A stretch of 40,242 nt of DNA, from positions 1 to 40,242 of the forward strand of contig JAUWHW010000026.1 of the NCBI GenBank assembly GCA_030605665.1. Direction: 5' to 3'. A program made the translations under genes and the position numbers. This DNA is from Dehalococcoidia bacterium (GTDB lineage Bacteria > Chloroflexota > Dehalococcoidia > GIF9 > AB-539-J10). A model generated the notes under the pieces. It did no database searches. It had not been told where the DNA came from and saw only the letters and a list, made by a program, of their open reading frames with translations. The stretch's first letter is position 1, and every line of letters begins with the position of its first letter. Shown piece after piece: positions 32,438 to 39,914 of the stretch.

Positions 32438-33625
32438 ATGAGGAAGGTTTATCTGGACAACGCTGCTACCACTCTAATATTGCCCGAAGTGCTGGAGGCT
32501 ATGCTGCCTTATCTCAAGGATGCTTATGGCAACCCCCAGTCTCTGCACGACTGGGGAGATGAGGCCAGGGAAGCCATAGAGGAAGCCCGCGGTAAGGTAG
32601 CAGCCCTCATCGGCACTCAGCCGGAGGAGATCATCTTCACCTCCAGTGGCACTGAGTCGAACAACTTCGCTATTAAGGGGTTGGCGACAGCCCAGCAAGC
32701 TAAGGGTAAGCATATTGTCGTTTCAGCTATTGAGCACTTCTCGGTATTGCATTCCGCCAGAACCCTGCAGAAATGGGGTTTCGAGATAACCCAGGTTCCG
32801 GTGGACAGGCACGGGCTGGTGGACCCCAATGAAGTAGCTCGAAGCCTCAGGAAGGACACGGTTCTTGTCTCCGTCATGCATGCCAATAGCGAGGTGGGTA
32901 CCATCCAGCCTATTAGGGAGATAGCAGGGTTGGTAAAGGAAGTTGGGGCTGTCTTCCACACCGACGCTGTAGCAGCCGCTGGCACTATTCCAGTGGATGT
33001 CAGGGAACTGGGGCTGGACGCGCTGAGCTTGGCTGGTAACCAGTTTTATGGGCCCAAAGGGGTTGGCGCTCTCTGGCTCAAGAGGGGGGTGCGCATTATC
33101 CCCTTCCTCGACGGTGGGGTGCAAGAGGGAGGGCGGAGGGCCGGGACAGAGAATGTGCCTGCAATTGTGGGTCTAGGAAAGGCTGCTGAACTGGCCAAAG
33201 CGGAGATGGAGTCCAGGATGGACCACCTCTTAGCCCTGCGCGACAGGTTGATCGGGGGCCTGCTGTCCCGAATCGAGCATGTGGTCCTCACCGGACATCC
33301 CACCCAGCGTCTCCCCGGCAATGCCAGCTTCTGCGTCGAGTTCATTGAAGGGGAGGCGATGCTCATGCTATTAAATCAGCGGGGAATAGCAGTATCCAGC
33401 GGCTCAGCCTGCACCTCCAGGGCTCTCAAAGCCTCACATGTGCTTACCGCTATGGGGATTCCTCCCGAAGTAGCTCAGGGGTCGCTTCTCTTCAGCTTTG
33501 GTTGGGAAAATACCGAGGAGGATGTTGACTACGTATTAGAGGCACTGCCGCCCATTGTGGACAGGCTGCGGCAGATGTCACCACTATATGCCAAATTCTT
33601 AAGAAAACATAAGGGAGGGAAATAG
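32438..33625 (+). CDS. nifS: NifS/IscS-family cysteine desulfurase homologue lacking the PLP lysine
   Basis: The 395-residue fold-type I protein has the usual landmarks: YLDNAATT at the start, SSGTESNNFAIKG near 68, AIEHFSVL near 98, HANSEVGTIQPI near 148, HTDAV at 174-178 and the substrate cysteine in SGSACTSRALKASH (Cys325). The cofactor lysine is missing: where IscS has S-x-H-K-x-YGPKG, this protein has AGNQFYGPKG, so His and Lys are Asn201 and Gln202. The glutamine that contacts PLP (IscS Gln183) is Ala179. It is therefore unlikely to be a standard PLP desulfurase, but it keeps the mobile-loop cysteine. It is followed by iscU one base later. Confidence 0.9.
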   Translation: MRKVYLDNAATTLILPEVLEAMLPYLKDAYGNPQSLHDWGDEAREAIEEARGKVAALIGTQPEEIIFTSSGTESNNFAIKGLATAQQAKGKHIVVSAIEHFSVLHSARTLQKWGFEITQVPVDRHGLVDPNEVARSLRKDTVLVSVMHANSEVGTIQPIREIAGLVKEVGAVFHTDAVAAAGTIPVDVRELGLDALSLAGNQFYGPKGVGALWLKRGVRIIPFLDGGVQEGGRRAGTENVPAIVGLGKAAELAKAEMESRMDHLLALRDRLIGGLLSRIEHVVLTGHPTQRLPGNASFCVEFIEGEAMLMLLNQRGIAVSSGSACTSRALKASHVLTAMGIPPEVAQGSLLFSFGWENTEEDVDYVLEALPPIVDRLRQMSPLYAKFLRKHKGGK

Positions 33626-33626
33626 A

Positions 33627-34043
33627 ATGCCCATTTATAGTGAAAAGGTGATGGAGCACTTCATGAACCCCCGCAATGTGGGGGAAATAGAAGACGCTGA
33701 TGGTATCGGTGAGGTAGGCAATCCCGTATGTGGAGACATGATGACCTTCTATATCAAGGTAGATGATAACCATCTCAGCGACGTCAAGTTCAAGACCTTC
33801 GGCTGCGGGGCTGCCATTGCCGTTTCCAGTATCGTGAGTGAGATGGCTAAGGGGAAGACTCTGGAGGAGGCGAGGAAGATCACGCCGGCGTTGGTGGCTG
33901 AGGGGTTGGAGGGGCTGCCCAAGAACAAGTATCACTGCTCCAACCTCGGCGCTCAAGCCCTGAATAAGGCTATCGATGACTACCTGAAGAAGCAGGGCAA
34001 GAAGATGAAAAGCAAAAAGAGGAGGAAGGATGAAAAGGAGTGA
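33627..34043 (+). CDS. iscU: IscU/NifU-type Fe-S scaffold protein
   Basis: Scaffold on which [2Fe-2S] clusters are built. The 138-residue protein keeps the three cluster cysteines, in GNPVCGDMM, KTFGCGAAIAVSS and YHCSNLG, and the aspartate next to the first. The C-terminal tail is long and very basic (KKQGKKMKSKKRRKDEKE). It starts just after the nifS homologue and overlaps the zinc-ribbon gene by 14 bp, so the three are one translational unit. Confidence 0.92.
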   Translation: MPIYSEKVMEHFMNPRNVGEIEDADGIGEVGNPVCGDMMTFYIKVDDNHLSDVKFKTFGCGAAIAVSSIVSEMAKGKTLEEARKITPALVAEGLEGLPKNKYHCSNLGAQALNKAIDDYLKKQGKKMKSKKRRKDEKE

Positions 34044-34227
34044 AGAGCCAAAGAAAAAGGGGACGAGGTGTTTTTGCCCCTATTGTGAAGAGGAGCTGGT
34101 CATATCCGCTCTACCTTACTGCCAACCTTGTGGCGTGACCTTGCGCTACTGCGTCAGGTGCCAGATAGCGGTGGTGAGGGCGGCTAGGGTCTGTCCCCAG
34201 TGCGGGGGCGAGCTAGAATGGAAGTAA
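34030..34227 (+). CDS. double zinc-ribbon small protein
   Basis: A 65-residue protein with four CxxC knuckles (CPYC, CQPC, CVRC, CPQC), enough for two zinc or iron sites, and a basic N-terminus. It has no known function. Position between iscU and a DsrE-like gene with overlaps on both sides suggests a part in the same sulfur or metal pathway, perhaps as an adaptor. Confidence 0.75.
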   Translation: MKRSEEPKKKGTRCFCPYCEEELVISALPYCQPCGVTLRYCVRCQIAVVRAARVCPQCGGELEWK

Positions 34228-34715
34228 AGAGAGCAGCCATGCCAGAAAAGGTTACCTTGGTGATATTCAGCGGGGAGATGGACAAGGCCCTGGCTGCCTT
34301 CAATATAGCTATAGGAGCTGCCTCTATGGGGATGGAGGTGAGCATGTTCTTCACCTTCTGGGGTCTAAACATCGTCAAGAAGAACCAGGGGCCGATCAAA
34401 AGTCGGGGAATAATGAGGAAGATGCTTAATTTCATGAACCGGGGTGGCTCTGAGAGATTGCCTTTATCCAAATTTCACATGCTTGGCCTAGGCAAGTGGA
34501 TGATGGGGAAGTTAATGCGGGATGCCAAGTTTCCGTCTCTCGATGAGTTGATAGCTATAGCCCGGGAGGCAGGGGTTAAATTTATAGTCTGCACTACCTC
34601 TATGGGGATTATGGGAATCTCCGAGGAGGCTTTCATCCCTGAGGTGGACAGGTTTGCCGGGGTGGCTACCTATCTGGCTGAGGCTAAAGACGGGAAGGTC
34701 AATCTATTTATTTAA
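34218..34715 (+). CDS. DsrE2-like sulfur-relay protein
   Basis: A 165-residue protein of the DsrE/DsrF/TusD superfamily: KVTLVIFSGEMDKALAAFNI, a glycine-rich region with AASMGMEVSMFFTFWGLNIV, and the conserved cysteine in KFIVCTTSMGIMGISEE that would carry the persulfide. This wording is of the DsrE2 subgroup. ATG 34218 overlaps the zinc-ribbon stop; ATG 34239 is the alternative. Next is tusA, the classic partner to which DsrE proteins pass sulfur. Confidence 0.85.
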   Translation: MEVKRAAMPEKVTLVIFSGEMDKALAAFNIAIGAASMGMEVSMFFTFWGLNIVKKNQGPIKSRGIMRKMLNFMNRGGSERLPLSKFHMLGLGKWMMGKLMRDAKFPSLDELIAIAREAGVKFIVCTTSMGIMGISEEAFIPEVDRFAGVATYLAEAKDGKVNLFI

Positions 34716-34727
34716 GGAAGCAGGGCT

Positions 34728-34958
34728 ATGAAAGCAGATGTCACTCTAGACTGCATCGGATTATACTGTCCCATGCCCATTTTTCATACTGCCAACAAGC
34801 TCAAAGAGCTGGGGGCAGGGCAGGTGCTGGAGGTTTTGGCCGATGACAAGGGGATAAAAGTAGATATGCCTGCCTGGTGCCGCGCCACGGGAAATGAGCT
34901 GTTAGATATTGAGGAGGAGGCTGGAGGATACAAGGTTTATATCAGGAAATCCAAGTAA
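34728..34958 (+). CDS. tusA: TusA-family sulfur carrier
   Basis: A 76-residue sulfur carrier with the persulfide cysteine in the CPMP motif (LDCIGLYCPMPIFHTANKLK). Second half: VLADDKGIKVDMPAWCRATGNELL, again standard. TusA receives sulfur from a desulfurase or from DsrE-type proteins and delivers it to cofactor synthesis or sulfur metabolism. The AAGGAAG site precedes the ATG. Confidence 0.92.
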   Translation: MKADVTLDCIGLYCPMPIFHTANKLKELGAGQVLEVLADDKGIKVDMPAWCRATGNELLDIEEEAGGYKVYIRKSK

Positions 34959-34972
34959 GAAAGGAGGGACCA

Positions 34973-35506
34973 ATGGAACTCAAAGGAAGCAGGACCGAGA
35001 AGAACCTGGAGGCTGCCTTCGGCGGGGAGTCACAGGCCCGCAATAAGTATACCTACTTTGCTGCTGTAGCTAAAGAGGAAGGTTTTGAGCAAATCGCCGC
35101 GACATTCCTAGAGACGGCTGAGAACGAAAAGGAGCACGCTAAGAAGGAGTTTGACTTTCTCAAGGGGATTGGAGATACCAAGGCAAACCTGAAAGCGGCG
35201 GCGGAAGGCGAGCACTACGAATGGACTGAGATGTACCCCGAGTTTGAGCGGGTGTCTCGCGAAGAAGGATTCACTGAGATTGCCGATTTCTTCAAAGAAG
35301 TCGCTGAGGTTGAGGAGCAGCACGAAAAGAGATACCTCGCCTTGCTCAAGAATATACAGGAGGGGAAGGTCTTCAAGAAGGATAGGGTGGTCAGGTGGAA
35401 ATGCCGCAATTGTGGCTATGTTCACGAGGGGACAGAAGCTCCCAAGAAATGCCCAGCCTGCGGCTTCCCCCAGAGCTACTACGAGCTACTGGCTGACAAC
35501 TATTAG
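34973..35506 (+). CDS. rbr: rubrerythrin with C-terminal rubredoxin domain
   Basis: NAD(P)H-linked peroxidase of anaerobes. The 177-residue protein has the diiron bundle (AAFGGESQARNKYTYFAAVA, ENEKEHAKKEF, EVEEQHEKRYL) and then a rubredoxin-like end WKCRNCGYVHEGTEAPKKCP with ACGFPQSYYELL. Length is slightly below the classical 190. It lies 14 bp after tusA and 38 bp before the Hrb gene, which could reduce it. Confidence 0.94.
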   Translation: MELKGSRTEKNLEAAFGGESQARNKYTYFAAVAKEEGFEQIAATFLETAENEKEHAKKEFDFLKGIGDTKANLKAAAEGEHYEWTEMYPEFERVSREEGFTEIADFFKEVAEVEEQHEKRYLALLKNIQEGKVFKKDRVVRWKCRNCGYVHEGTEAPKKCPACGFPQSYYELLADNY

Positions 35507-35544
35507 AGAGAAAGGTTCAAATAGTTTAATAAGGAGGGCATAAG

Positions 35545-36234
35545 ATGAATCTCAAAGCTCTATACTTGATAAGCTATGGCCTGTATGTAATAGGTTCCAG
35601 AAAGGGAGACAGGCTCAATGGTCAGACTGCCAACACAGTAATTCAAGTCTCCTCCCAGCCGCCGACTATTTCTGTGTGCATCAATAAGGAAAACCTCACC
35701 CATGAGTTCATTAGGGATAGTGGAGTCTTTACGGTGTCAGTTCTCTCCCAGGACACCCCCTTGAGTCTTATCGGCCGTTTTGGCTTCAAATCGGGAAGAG
35801 ATATAGACAAATTTGATGGTGTCAACTACAGAGTAGGTGAGACCCAATCGCCAATAGTCTTGGACCACACCTTGGCTTACATGGAAGCTAAGGTAACTCA
35901 AGAAATAGATGCGGGAACCCATACCATTTTTATAGGAAAACTCGTAGGGGCGGATGTTATGAAAGAAGGCGAGCCTATGACTTATGCTTATTACCATCAG
36001 GTCAAAAGAGGCACTACTCCTAAGACAGCTCCCAGCTATATTGAGGAGAGAAAGGAGGTAGCACCAAGAATGGCAAAATACAAGTGTACCGTCTGTGGCT
36101 ATATCTATGACCCTGAAAAAGGTGACTCTGATGGCGGAATAAAGCCCGGGACTCCTTTTGAACAGATACCCGATGATTGGGTATGCCCGGTGTGCGGTGC
36201 TGCCAAGAGCGAGTTTGAAAAAATAGATAAGTGA
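35545..36234 (+). CDS. hrb: flavin reductase-rubredoxin fusion (Hrb type)
   Basis: The 229-residue protein joins an FMN-binding flavin reductase domain (about 1-155; [40 protein letters not shown]) to a full rubredoxin (about 175-229; [14 protein letters not shown] and [12 protein letters not shown]). This is the layout of the high-molecular-weight rubredoxin of Moorella, which passes NADH electrons to the flavodiiron protein FprA, encoded two genes on. A consensus AAGGAGG site precedes the ATG. Confidence 0.92.
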   Translation: MNLKALYLISYGLYVIGSRKGDRLNGQTANTVIQVSSQPPTISVCINKENLTHEFIRDSGVFTVSVLSQDTPLSLIGRFGFKSGRDIDKFDGVNYRVGETQSPIVLDHTLAYMEAKVTQEIDAGTHTIFIGKLVGADVMKEGEPMTYAYYHQVKRGTTPKTAPSYIEERKEVAPRMAKYKCTVCGYIYDPEKGDSDGGIKPGTPFEQIPDDWVCPVCGAAKSEFEKIDK

Positions 36235-36247
36235 GAGTGGTGCGGCA

Positions 36248-36637
36248 ATGATAGAAAACCTGAGCAAAGAACAGTTAGAAGGAATATTGGAAGCAATACC
36301 GGTAGAAATTTCTTTCGTAGATGAGAATGAGTTGGTTAAATTCTGGAATAAACACGAAACGAGGATTTTTAAACGGCCGCTTTCTGTGATTGGGAGATCA
36401 GTTCAAAATTGTCACCCAGAACATAGTGTGGGTAAAGTAAACCAAATATTGTCCGATTTTAAGAGTGGTAAAAAAGACGCAGCGGAATTTTGGATAAATC
36501 TCGGGGAGAAAAAGGTATATATTAGATATTTTGCTGTGCGGGATAAAACAGGCAGGTACTTGGGCACATTGGAAGCTACCCAGGATATCACGAAGATAAA
36601 AGAGATTGAAGGAGAAAAAAGACTTTTAGAATATTGA
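36248..36637 (+). CDS. stand-alone PAS-domain protein (DUF438-associated type)
   Basis: The 129-residue protein is a single PAS domain: LEAIPVEISFVDENELVKFW, then GRSVQNCHPEHSVGKVNQIL, EFWINLGEKKVYIRYFAVRD and YLGTLEATQDITKIKEIEGE. This wording is that of the PAS module found at the end of DUF438/hemerythrin-like proteins, but those other domains are absent. It has no output domain, so it may sense a ligand and act on a partner. It sits between Hrb and the flavodiiron gene, suggesting an O2/NO or redox link. Confidence 0.78.
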   Translation: MIENLSKEQLEGILEAIPVEISFVDENELVKFWNKHETRIFKRPLSVIGRSVQNCHPEHSVGKVNQILSDFKSGKKDAAEFWINLGEKKVYIRYFAVRDKTGRYLGTLEATQDITKIKEIEGEKRLLEY

Positions 36638-36648
36638 AGGAGGGGTAA

Positions 36649-37833
36649 ATGAAAGCAAGAGAGATAAGGGCTGGAGTATATTGGGTTGGAGCAGTTGACT
36701 GGGACAGGCGGTTATTTGATGCTCTGATACCCCTTCCCGACGGCACAAGCTATAACTCATATCTAATTAGGGGTAGCGAGAAGACCGCACTTATTGATAC
36801 GGTAGATCCCACTATGGAGGGTGTGTTGCTAAATCACCTGAGGCAACTTGGGGTTGAGAATGTAGACTATGTCATTGCCAACCATGCAGAGCAAGACCAT
36901 TCTGGTGTTATCCCTCAAGTTCTGCGCAAGTATTCCGATGCCAAAGTAGTCACCACATCCAAAGGCAAGGATATGCTCATGGGCCTTTTACTTACCCCCG
37001 AGGATAGGTTCATTACTGTAAGCGATGGTGAAACTTTATCCCTCGGGGATAAAACGCTGGAATTTATCCATGCTCCCTGGGTGCACTGGCCTGAGACCAT
37101 GCTTACATATCTTCAGGAGGACAAGATACTCTTTCCTTGTGACCTTTTCGGCTCTCACTTGGCTACCACGGACTTATACGTAACTGATGAAGGACAGGTA
37201 TACGAATCAGCCAAGAGGTATTACGCTGAAATCATGATGCCTTTCTACACGAGTATCCAGAAACACCTGGAGAAATTAAAAAGTTATGAGATTGACATAA
37301 TCGCCCCCAGCCACGGCCCTATGTATGACAAACCTTCGTTCATCTTGGAGGCGTATCGAAGCTGGGTATTCGACCCGCCCCGAAATATTGTGGTCTTGCC
37401 TTACATCTCCATGCATGGCAGCACGCGTAAGATGGTGGAGCATCTCGTTGGAGCTTTAGCTGATAGAGGCGTGACGGTGAAACAATTCGATCTCGCAGCA
37501 ACTGATATCGGAAAGCTGGCCATGGCACTGGTGGATGCAGCTACTATGGTCATTGGCACCCCAACTGTTCTTGTTGGTCCACATCCCAATGTTGCTTACG
37601 CTGCATTTCTAGCCAATGCCATAAGACCCAGACTTCAGTTTGTCTCTATTATCGGCTCCTATGGCTGGGGCAGCAAAGCTGTGGAACAGCTCAGGGGAAT
37701 GATTCCTAAGCTTAACGTGGAAGTGCTAGAGCCTGTGATTAGCAAAGGATTTCCAAAGGAAGCGGATTTCCAGGCTCTGGACAGCCTGGCTGAAACCATT
37801 GCCCAAAAGCACAAAGACCATGGCTTTGTTTAG
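36649..37833 (+). CDS. fprA: flavodiiron protein (O2/NO reductase)
   Basis: Cytoplasmic oxidase or NO reductase fed by rubredoxin. The 394-residue protein has the beta-lactamase-fold diiron domain with ligands in NHAEQDHSG (about 79-86), HAPWVHWPETM, CDLFGSH and PSHGPMYD, followed from about 250 by a flavodoxin domain with FMN loop YISMHGSTRKM. All ligands are kept. The gene follows the PAS protein by 11 bp with GAAGGAGG before the ATG, and Hrb, the likely donor, is two genes upstream. Confidence 0.95.
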   Translation: MKAREIRAGVYWVGAVDWDRRLFDALIPLPDGTSYNSYLIRGSEKTALIDTVDPTMEGVLLNHLRQLGVENVDYVIANHAEQDHSGVIPQVLRKYSDAKVVTTSKGKDMLMGLLLTPEDRFITVSDGETLSLGDKTLEFIHAPWVHWPETMLTYLQEDKILFPCDLFGSHLATTDLYVTDEGQVYESAKRYYAEIMMPFYTSIQKHLEKLKSYEIDIIAPSHGPMYDKPSFILEAYRSWVFDPPRNIVVLPYISMHGSTRKMVEHLVGALADRGVTVKQFDLAATDIGKLAMALVDAATMVIGTPTVLVGPHPNVAYAAFLANAIRPRLQFVSIIGSYGWGSKAVEQLRGMIPKLNVEVLEPVISKGFPKEADFQALDSLAETIAQKHKDHGFV

Positions 37834-37857
37834 CAGTATTAAAAAAGGAGTGAGAAA

Positions 37858-38205
37858 ATGAAATTCGAGGATATTGTAAAAAACAAGGAGGCTGAAGGGA
37901 AGGAAAAACATATCCCGGTAATCGAGGTTGGCAAGGGGAGGGGTGAGACAGGCGCAGATATTGTGCGTGTGGTGGTAGGCAAAGAGATTCCCCACCCTAA
38001 CACCGTAGAACATCACATTGCTTGGATAGAGCTTTATGGAGTGAAAAAGGACGGGCAGGTAATTGACCTTGGTCGAGCTGATTTTGCACCTTCCTATACC
38101 AACCCCAATGTCAGGCTCCAGATGCCAGTAGAACAATTTAGATCCTTCTGCGCTCTCACATACTGCAACATACATGGCTTATGGGAAAACTGCATAGAAA
38201 TTTAA
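37858..38205 (+). CDS. sor: superoxide reductase (1Fe, neelaredoxin type)
   Basis: Reduces superoxide to peroxide without releasing O2. The 115-residue protein has the catalytic Fe ligands: KEKHIPVIE (Lys and His), HPNTVEHHIAWIEL (two His) and CNIHGLWEN (Cys103, His106). The N-terminal desulforedoxin domain of 2Fe enzymes is absent. It lies 24 bp after fprA, and the peroxide it makes can be removed by the rubrerythrins upstream. AAAGGAGTG precedes the ATG. Confidence 0.94.
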   Translation: MKFEDIVKNKEAEGKEKHIPVIEVGKGRGETGADIVRVVVGKEIPHPNTVEHHIAWIELYGVKKDGQVIDLGRADFAPSYTNPNVRLQMPVEQFRSFCALTYCNIHGLWENCIEI

Positions 38206-38374
38206 GGAGGTGCTAATGTAGAGAGGGAGGTGGCAAAATAGGAGGATATGGCATGCATTAGCCCTGACGGAAAACTTGCCGAGCCAAGCAAAAAGATGAT
38301 AGCTATGAGTTATCACCCAAAGGGATTGAACTTCTAGGTACCCTATCTGCTTAGTGGGTAAAAGGAGGTATTAC

Positions 38375-38659
38375 ATGAGGAAGGCAGCAAGAAACTATCT
38401 TGTAGCCCTTATTATGTTTCTGCTAGCCTTGTTTGAAGTTGTATCTGGCTTTGTCCTGTGGCTTGTTTTGCCTAGAGGTAGAGGCTATAGGGGAGGCGGA
38501 GGATCAATTACAGAAGCTACTTTTCTGTGGTCCAGAGACACCTGGATTGACCTCCATAATTGGGTGGCCGTTGCCCTTCTGGTTATAGTGGCACTACATC
38601 TGATTCTGCACTGGAGGTGGATAGTCCATATGACTAAAACAGTCTGGGGGCGAAGCTAA
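38375..38659 (+). CDS. small cytochrome b-like membrane protein (DUF4405-like)
   Basis: A 94-residue protein with two membrane helices: LVALIMFLLALFEVVSGFVL near residue 8 and WVAVALLVIVALHLILHWRW near 60, with a glycine-rich loop between. Histidines in DLHNW, ALHLI and LHWRW could bind heme, as in DUF4405 proteins. ATG 38375 follows AAAGGAGG; a GTG 21 bases upstream is less likely. It closes the redox array; electron partner unknown. Confidence 0.75.
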   Translation: MRKAARNYLVALIMFLLALFEVVSGFVLWLVLPRGRGYRGGGGSITEATFLWSRDTWIDLHNWVAVALLVIVALHLILHWRWIVHMTKTVWGRS

Positions 38660-38855
38660 ACTTAAGAGCCTTCTTAGCCACATAAGGGACCAGGAGCTAT
38701 ACCATGCTGAGGTATTCAGTGATCTCCTAAGAGAAGAGCGTGGTTCAAGCTGATATTGGTAGATGCAATCTTGACCCATATGGCTTCACCAGCAACTCTG
38801 TGCTAGAATGAGGGTAGCGTAAGGCATCTAACTGTATTTTCAAGGTTAAGTAAGT
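38660..38855. other. gap with a possible ferritin-like tail remnant
   Basis: A plus-strand frame at about 38658-38756 reads SLLSHIRDQELYHAEVFSDL and ends a few residues later. This looks like the last helix of a ferritin-like diiron protein but has no start and no preceding domain. The rest of the gap is unremarkable. Confidence 0.3.
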
Positions 38856-39332
38856 ATGGCAGTCCTGAAGATTCGCACTTTGCCTGACCCGGTATTAAGA
38901 CAAAAAGCCAAAAAAGTAACTAGAATTGATGGCTCTATTCAGAAGTTAATCGATGATATGATTGACACCATACACGCTGCTTCGGGTGTTGGTTTGGCTG
39001 CTCCACAGGTAGGAGTATCGCTGCGGGTAGCAATCATTGAACTACCAGAGCAGGAACTTATCACCCTGATTAACCCTGAAATGGTAAAGAGGCAAGGTGA
39101 GAGAATGGTCCAGGAGGCATGTTTATCCGTGCCGGGCTATCAGGGGGAGACTAAGCGGGCAGTAACGGTTAAGGTTAAGGCACAAGACCGGCAGGGTAAA
39201 GAATTTCGCCTCAAGGGCGAAGAGCTTCTAGCCCAGGTCTTAGAGCATGAAATAGACCACCTTAACGGCACTCTGTATGTTGACCACATAGAAAGCCCTG
39301 ATAAGCTGTGGAAACTGTCTGCGCAGCTATAA
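38856..39332 (+). CDS. def: peptide deformylase
   Basis: Removes the formyl group from new proteins. The 158-residue enzyme has the three family motifs: GVGLAAPQVG near 46, QEACLSVPG near 88 (Cys metal ligand) and VLEHEIDHLNG near 128 (HExxH). Length is normal. The ATG has only a weak ribosome site (AAGTAAGT). It converges on a minus-strand gene, with AGGACT at the def end facing AGTCCT 18 bases on, a weak hairpin that may serve as terminator. Confidence 0.96.
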   Translation: MAVLKIRTLPDPVLRQKAKKVTRIDGSIQKLIDDMIDTIHAASGVGLAAPQVGVSLRVAIIELPEQELITLINPEMVKRQGERMVQEACLSVPGYQGETKRAVTVKVKAQDRQGKEFRLKGEELLAQVLEHEIDHLNGTLYVDHIESPDKLWKLSAQL

Positions 39333-39349
39333 GGACTTTAGACTTTAAG

Positions 39350-39727
39350 TTATTTAGTCCTAATCTTACGTCTAAAATAATAAATGCCACAGCCTAGAAG
39401 CAGCAGAACAATAATCCCCACAATTAACCCTACATGAGAGCCAGTTTCTACTCCTTCACCTGTTGATACTAGAAGGCGGATATAGTAATTTACTACCAAA
39501 AGGTCTTTATCTTCAGGCATGACGCTCAGCCATATCTCCCAATCCTTACCTGCCCACTTTTGCTGTGATGGAATGGCTACTTTTACCCTTACCTCAGCTT
39601 CAGCATTGGCTTGTACCTTGATTTTTTCAGGGAAGCTGACCCAGCTCCTGTCAGGAAACTCAGCTCTTCCTCGCCTTCTTTCCGATTCCTCAGGATTATA
39701 AGTAGTTAGCATAAAAGTATGGCTCAT
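39350..39727 (-). CDS. membrane-anchored extracellular-type protein, probably 5'-truncated
   Basis: The 125-residue product has a beta-rich N-terminal part (FMLTTYNPEE, SFPEKIKVQANAEAEVRVKV) like the end of an Ig-like or NEW3-type domain, then one membrane helix VGLIVGIIVLLLLGCGIYYF and a short basic tail. A protein of this plan should have a signal peptide, which is absent, and the sequence starts mid-domain. The start ATG has AAGGA upstream by chance or design. I think it is the tail of a larger surface protein whose front is lost. Confidence 0.5.
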   Translation of the reverse strand: MSHTFMLTTYNPEESERRRGRAEFPDRSWVSFPEKIKVQANAEAEVRVKVAIPSQQKWAGKDWEIWLSVMPEDKDLLVVNYYIRLLVSTGEGVETGSHVGLIVGIIVLLLLGCGIYYFRRKIRTK

Positions 39728-39855
39728 ATTGTCCTTATTAGAGGAAAGGGCGTCCCTGTATATTGGGGTAAACGATTTTGATAGAACGGAGGCAATTATC
39801 TAGAATTAGCTTTGAGAAGAGTTTCACACATCCCACAGTTAATAGAGTAACCCTC

Positions 39856-39884
39856 TTGACAAAGGTTACCTTAGGCACTATAAT
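39856..39884 (+). promoter_or_regulatory. consensus sigma-70 promoter
   Basis: TTGACA at 39856-39861 and TATAAT at 39879-39884, both exact, are separated by 17 bp. It is the best promoter in the window and drives the small ribbon-helix-helix gene. Confidence 0.85.
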
Positions 39885-39886
39885 GT

Positions 39887-39913
39887 GGTGATACACATAA
39901 ATAAGGTGATACA
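39887..39913 (+). promoter_or_regulatory. direct repeat, possible operator
   Basis: GGTGATACA occurs at 39887-39895 and 39905-39913, 18 bp apart, spanning the transcript start just after the consensus promoter. Two sites about two DNA turns apart suit a dimeric ribbon-helix-helix repressor, probably the gene's own product. Confidence 0.5.
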
Positions 39914-39914
39914 A

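Noticed and set aside
33046..33366. Minus-strand frames of about 100 codons opposite nifS, and similar ones opposite other genes
   Set aside because: They are shadows of strongly conserved plus-strand genes and have no family features or ribosome sites.
38250..38339. A 29-codon plus-strand frame starting MACISPDGKLAEPSKK
   Set aside because: The ribosome site is only two bases from the ATG, the length is short and no family could be assigned; it may be another remnant but there is not enough to call it.
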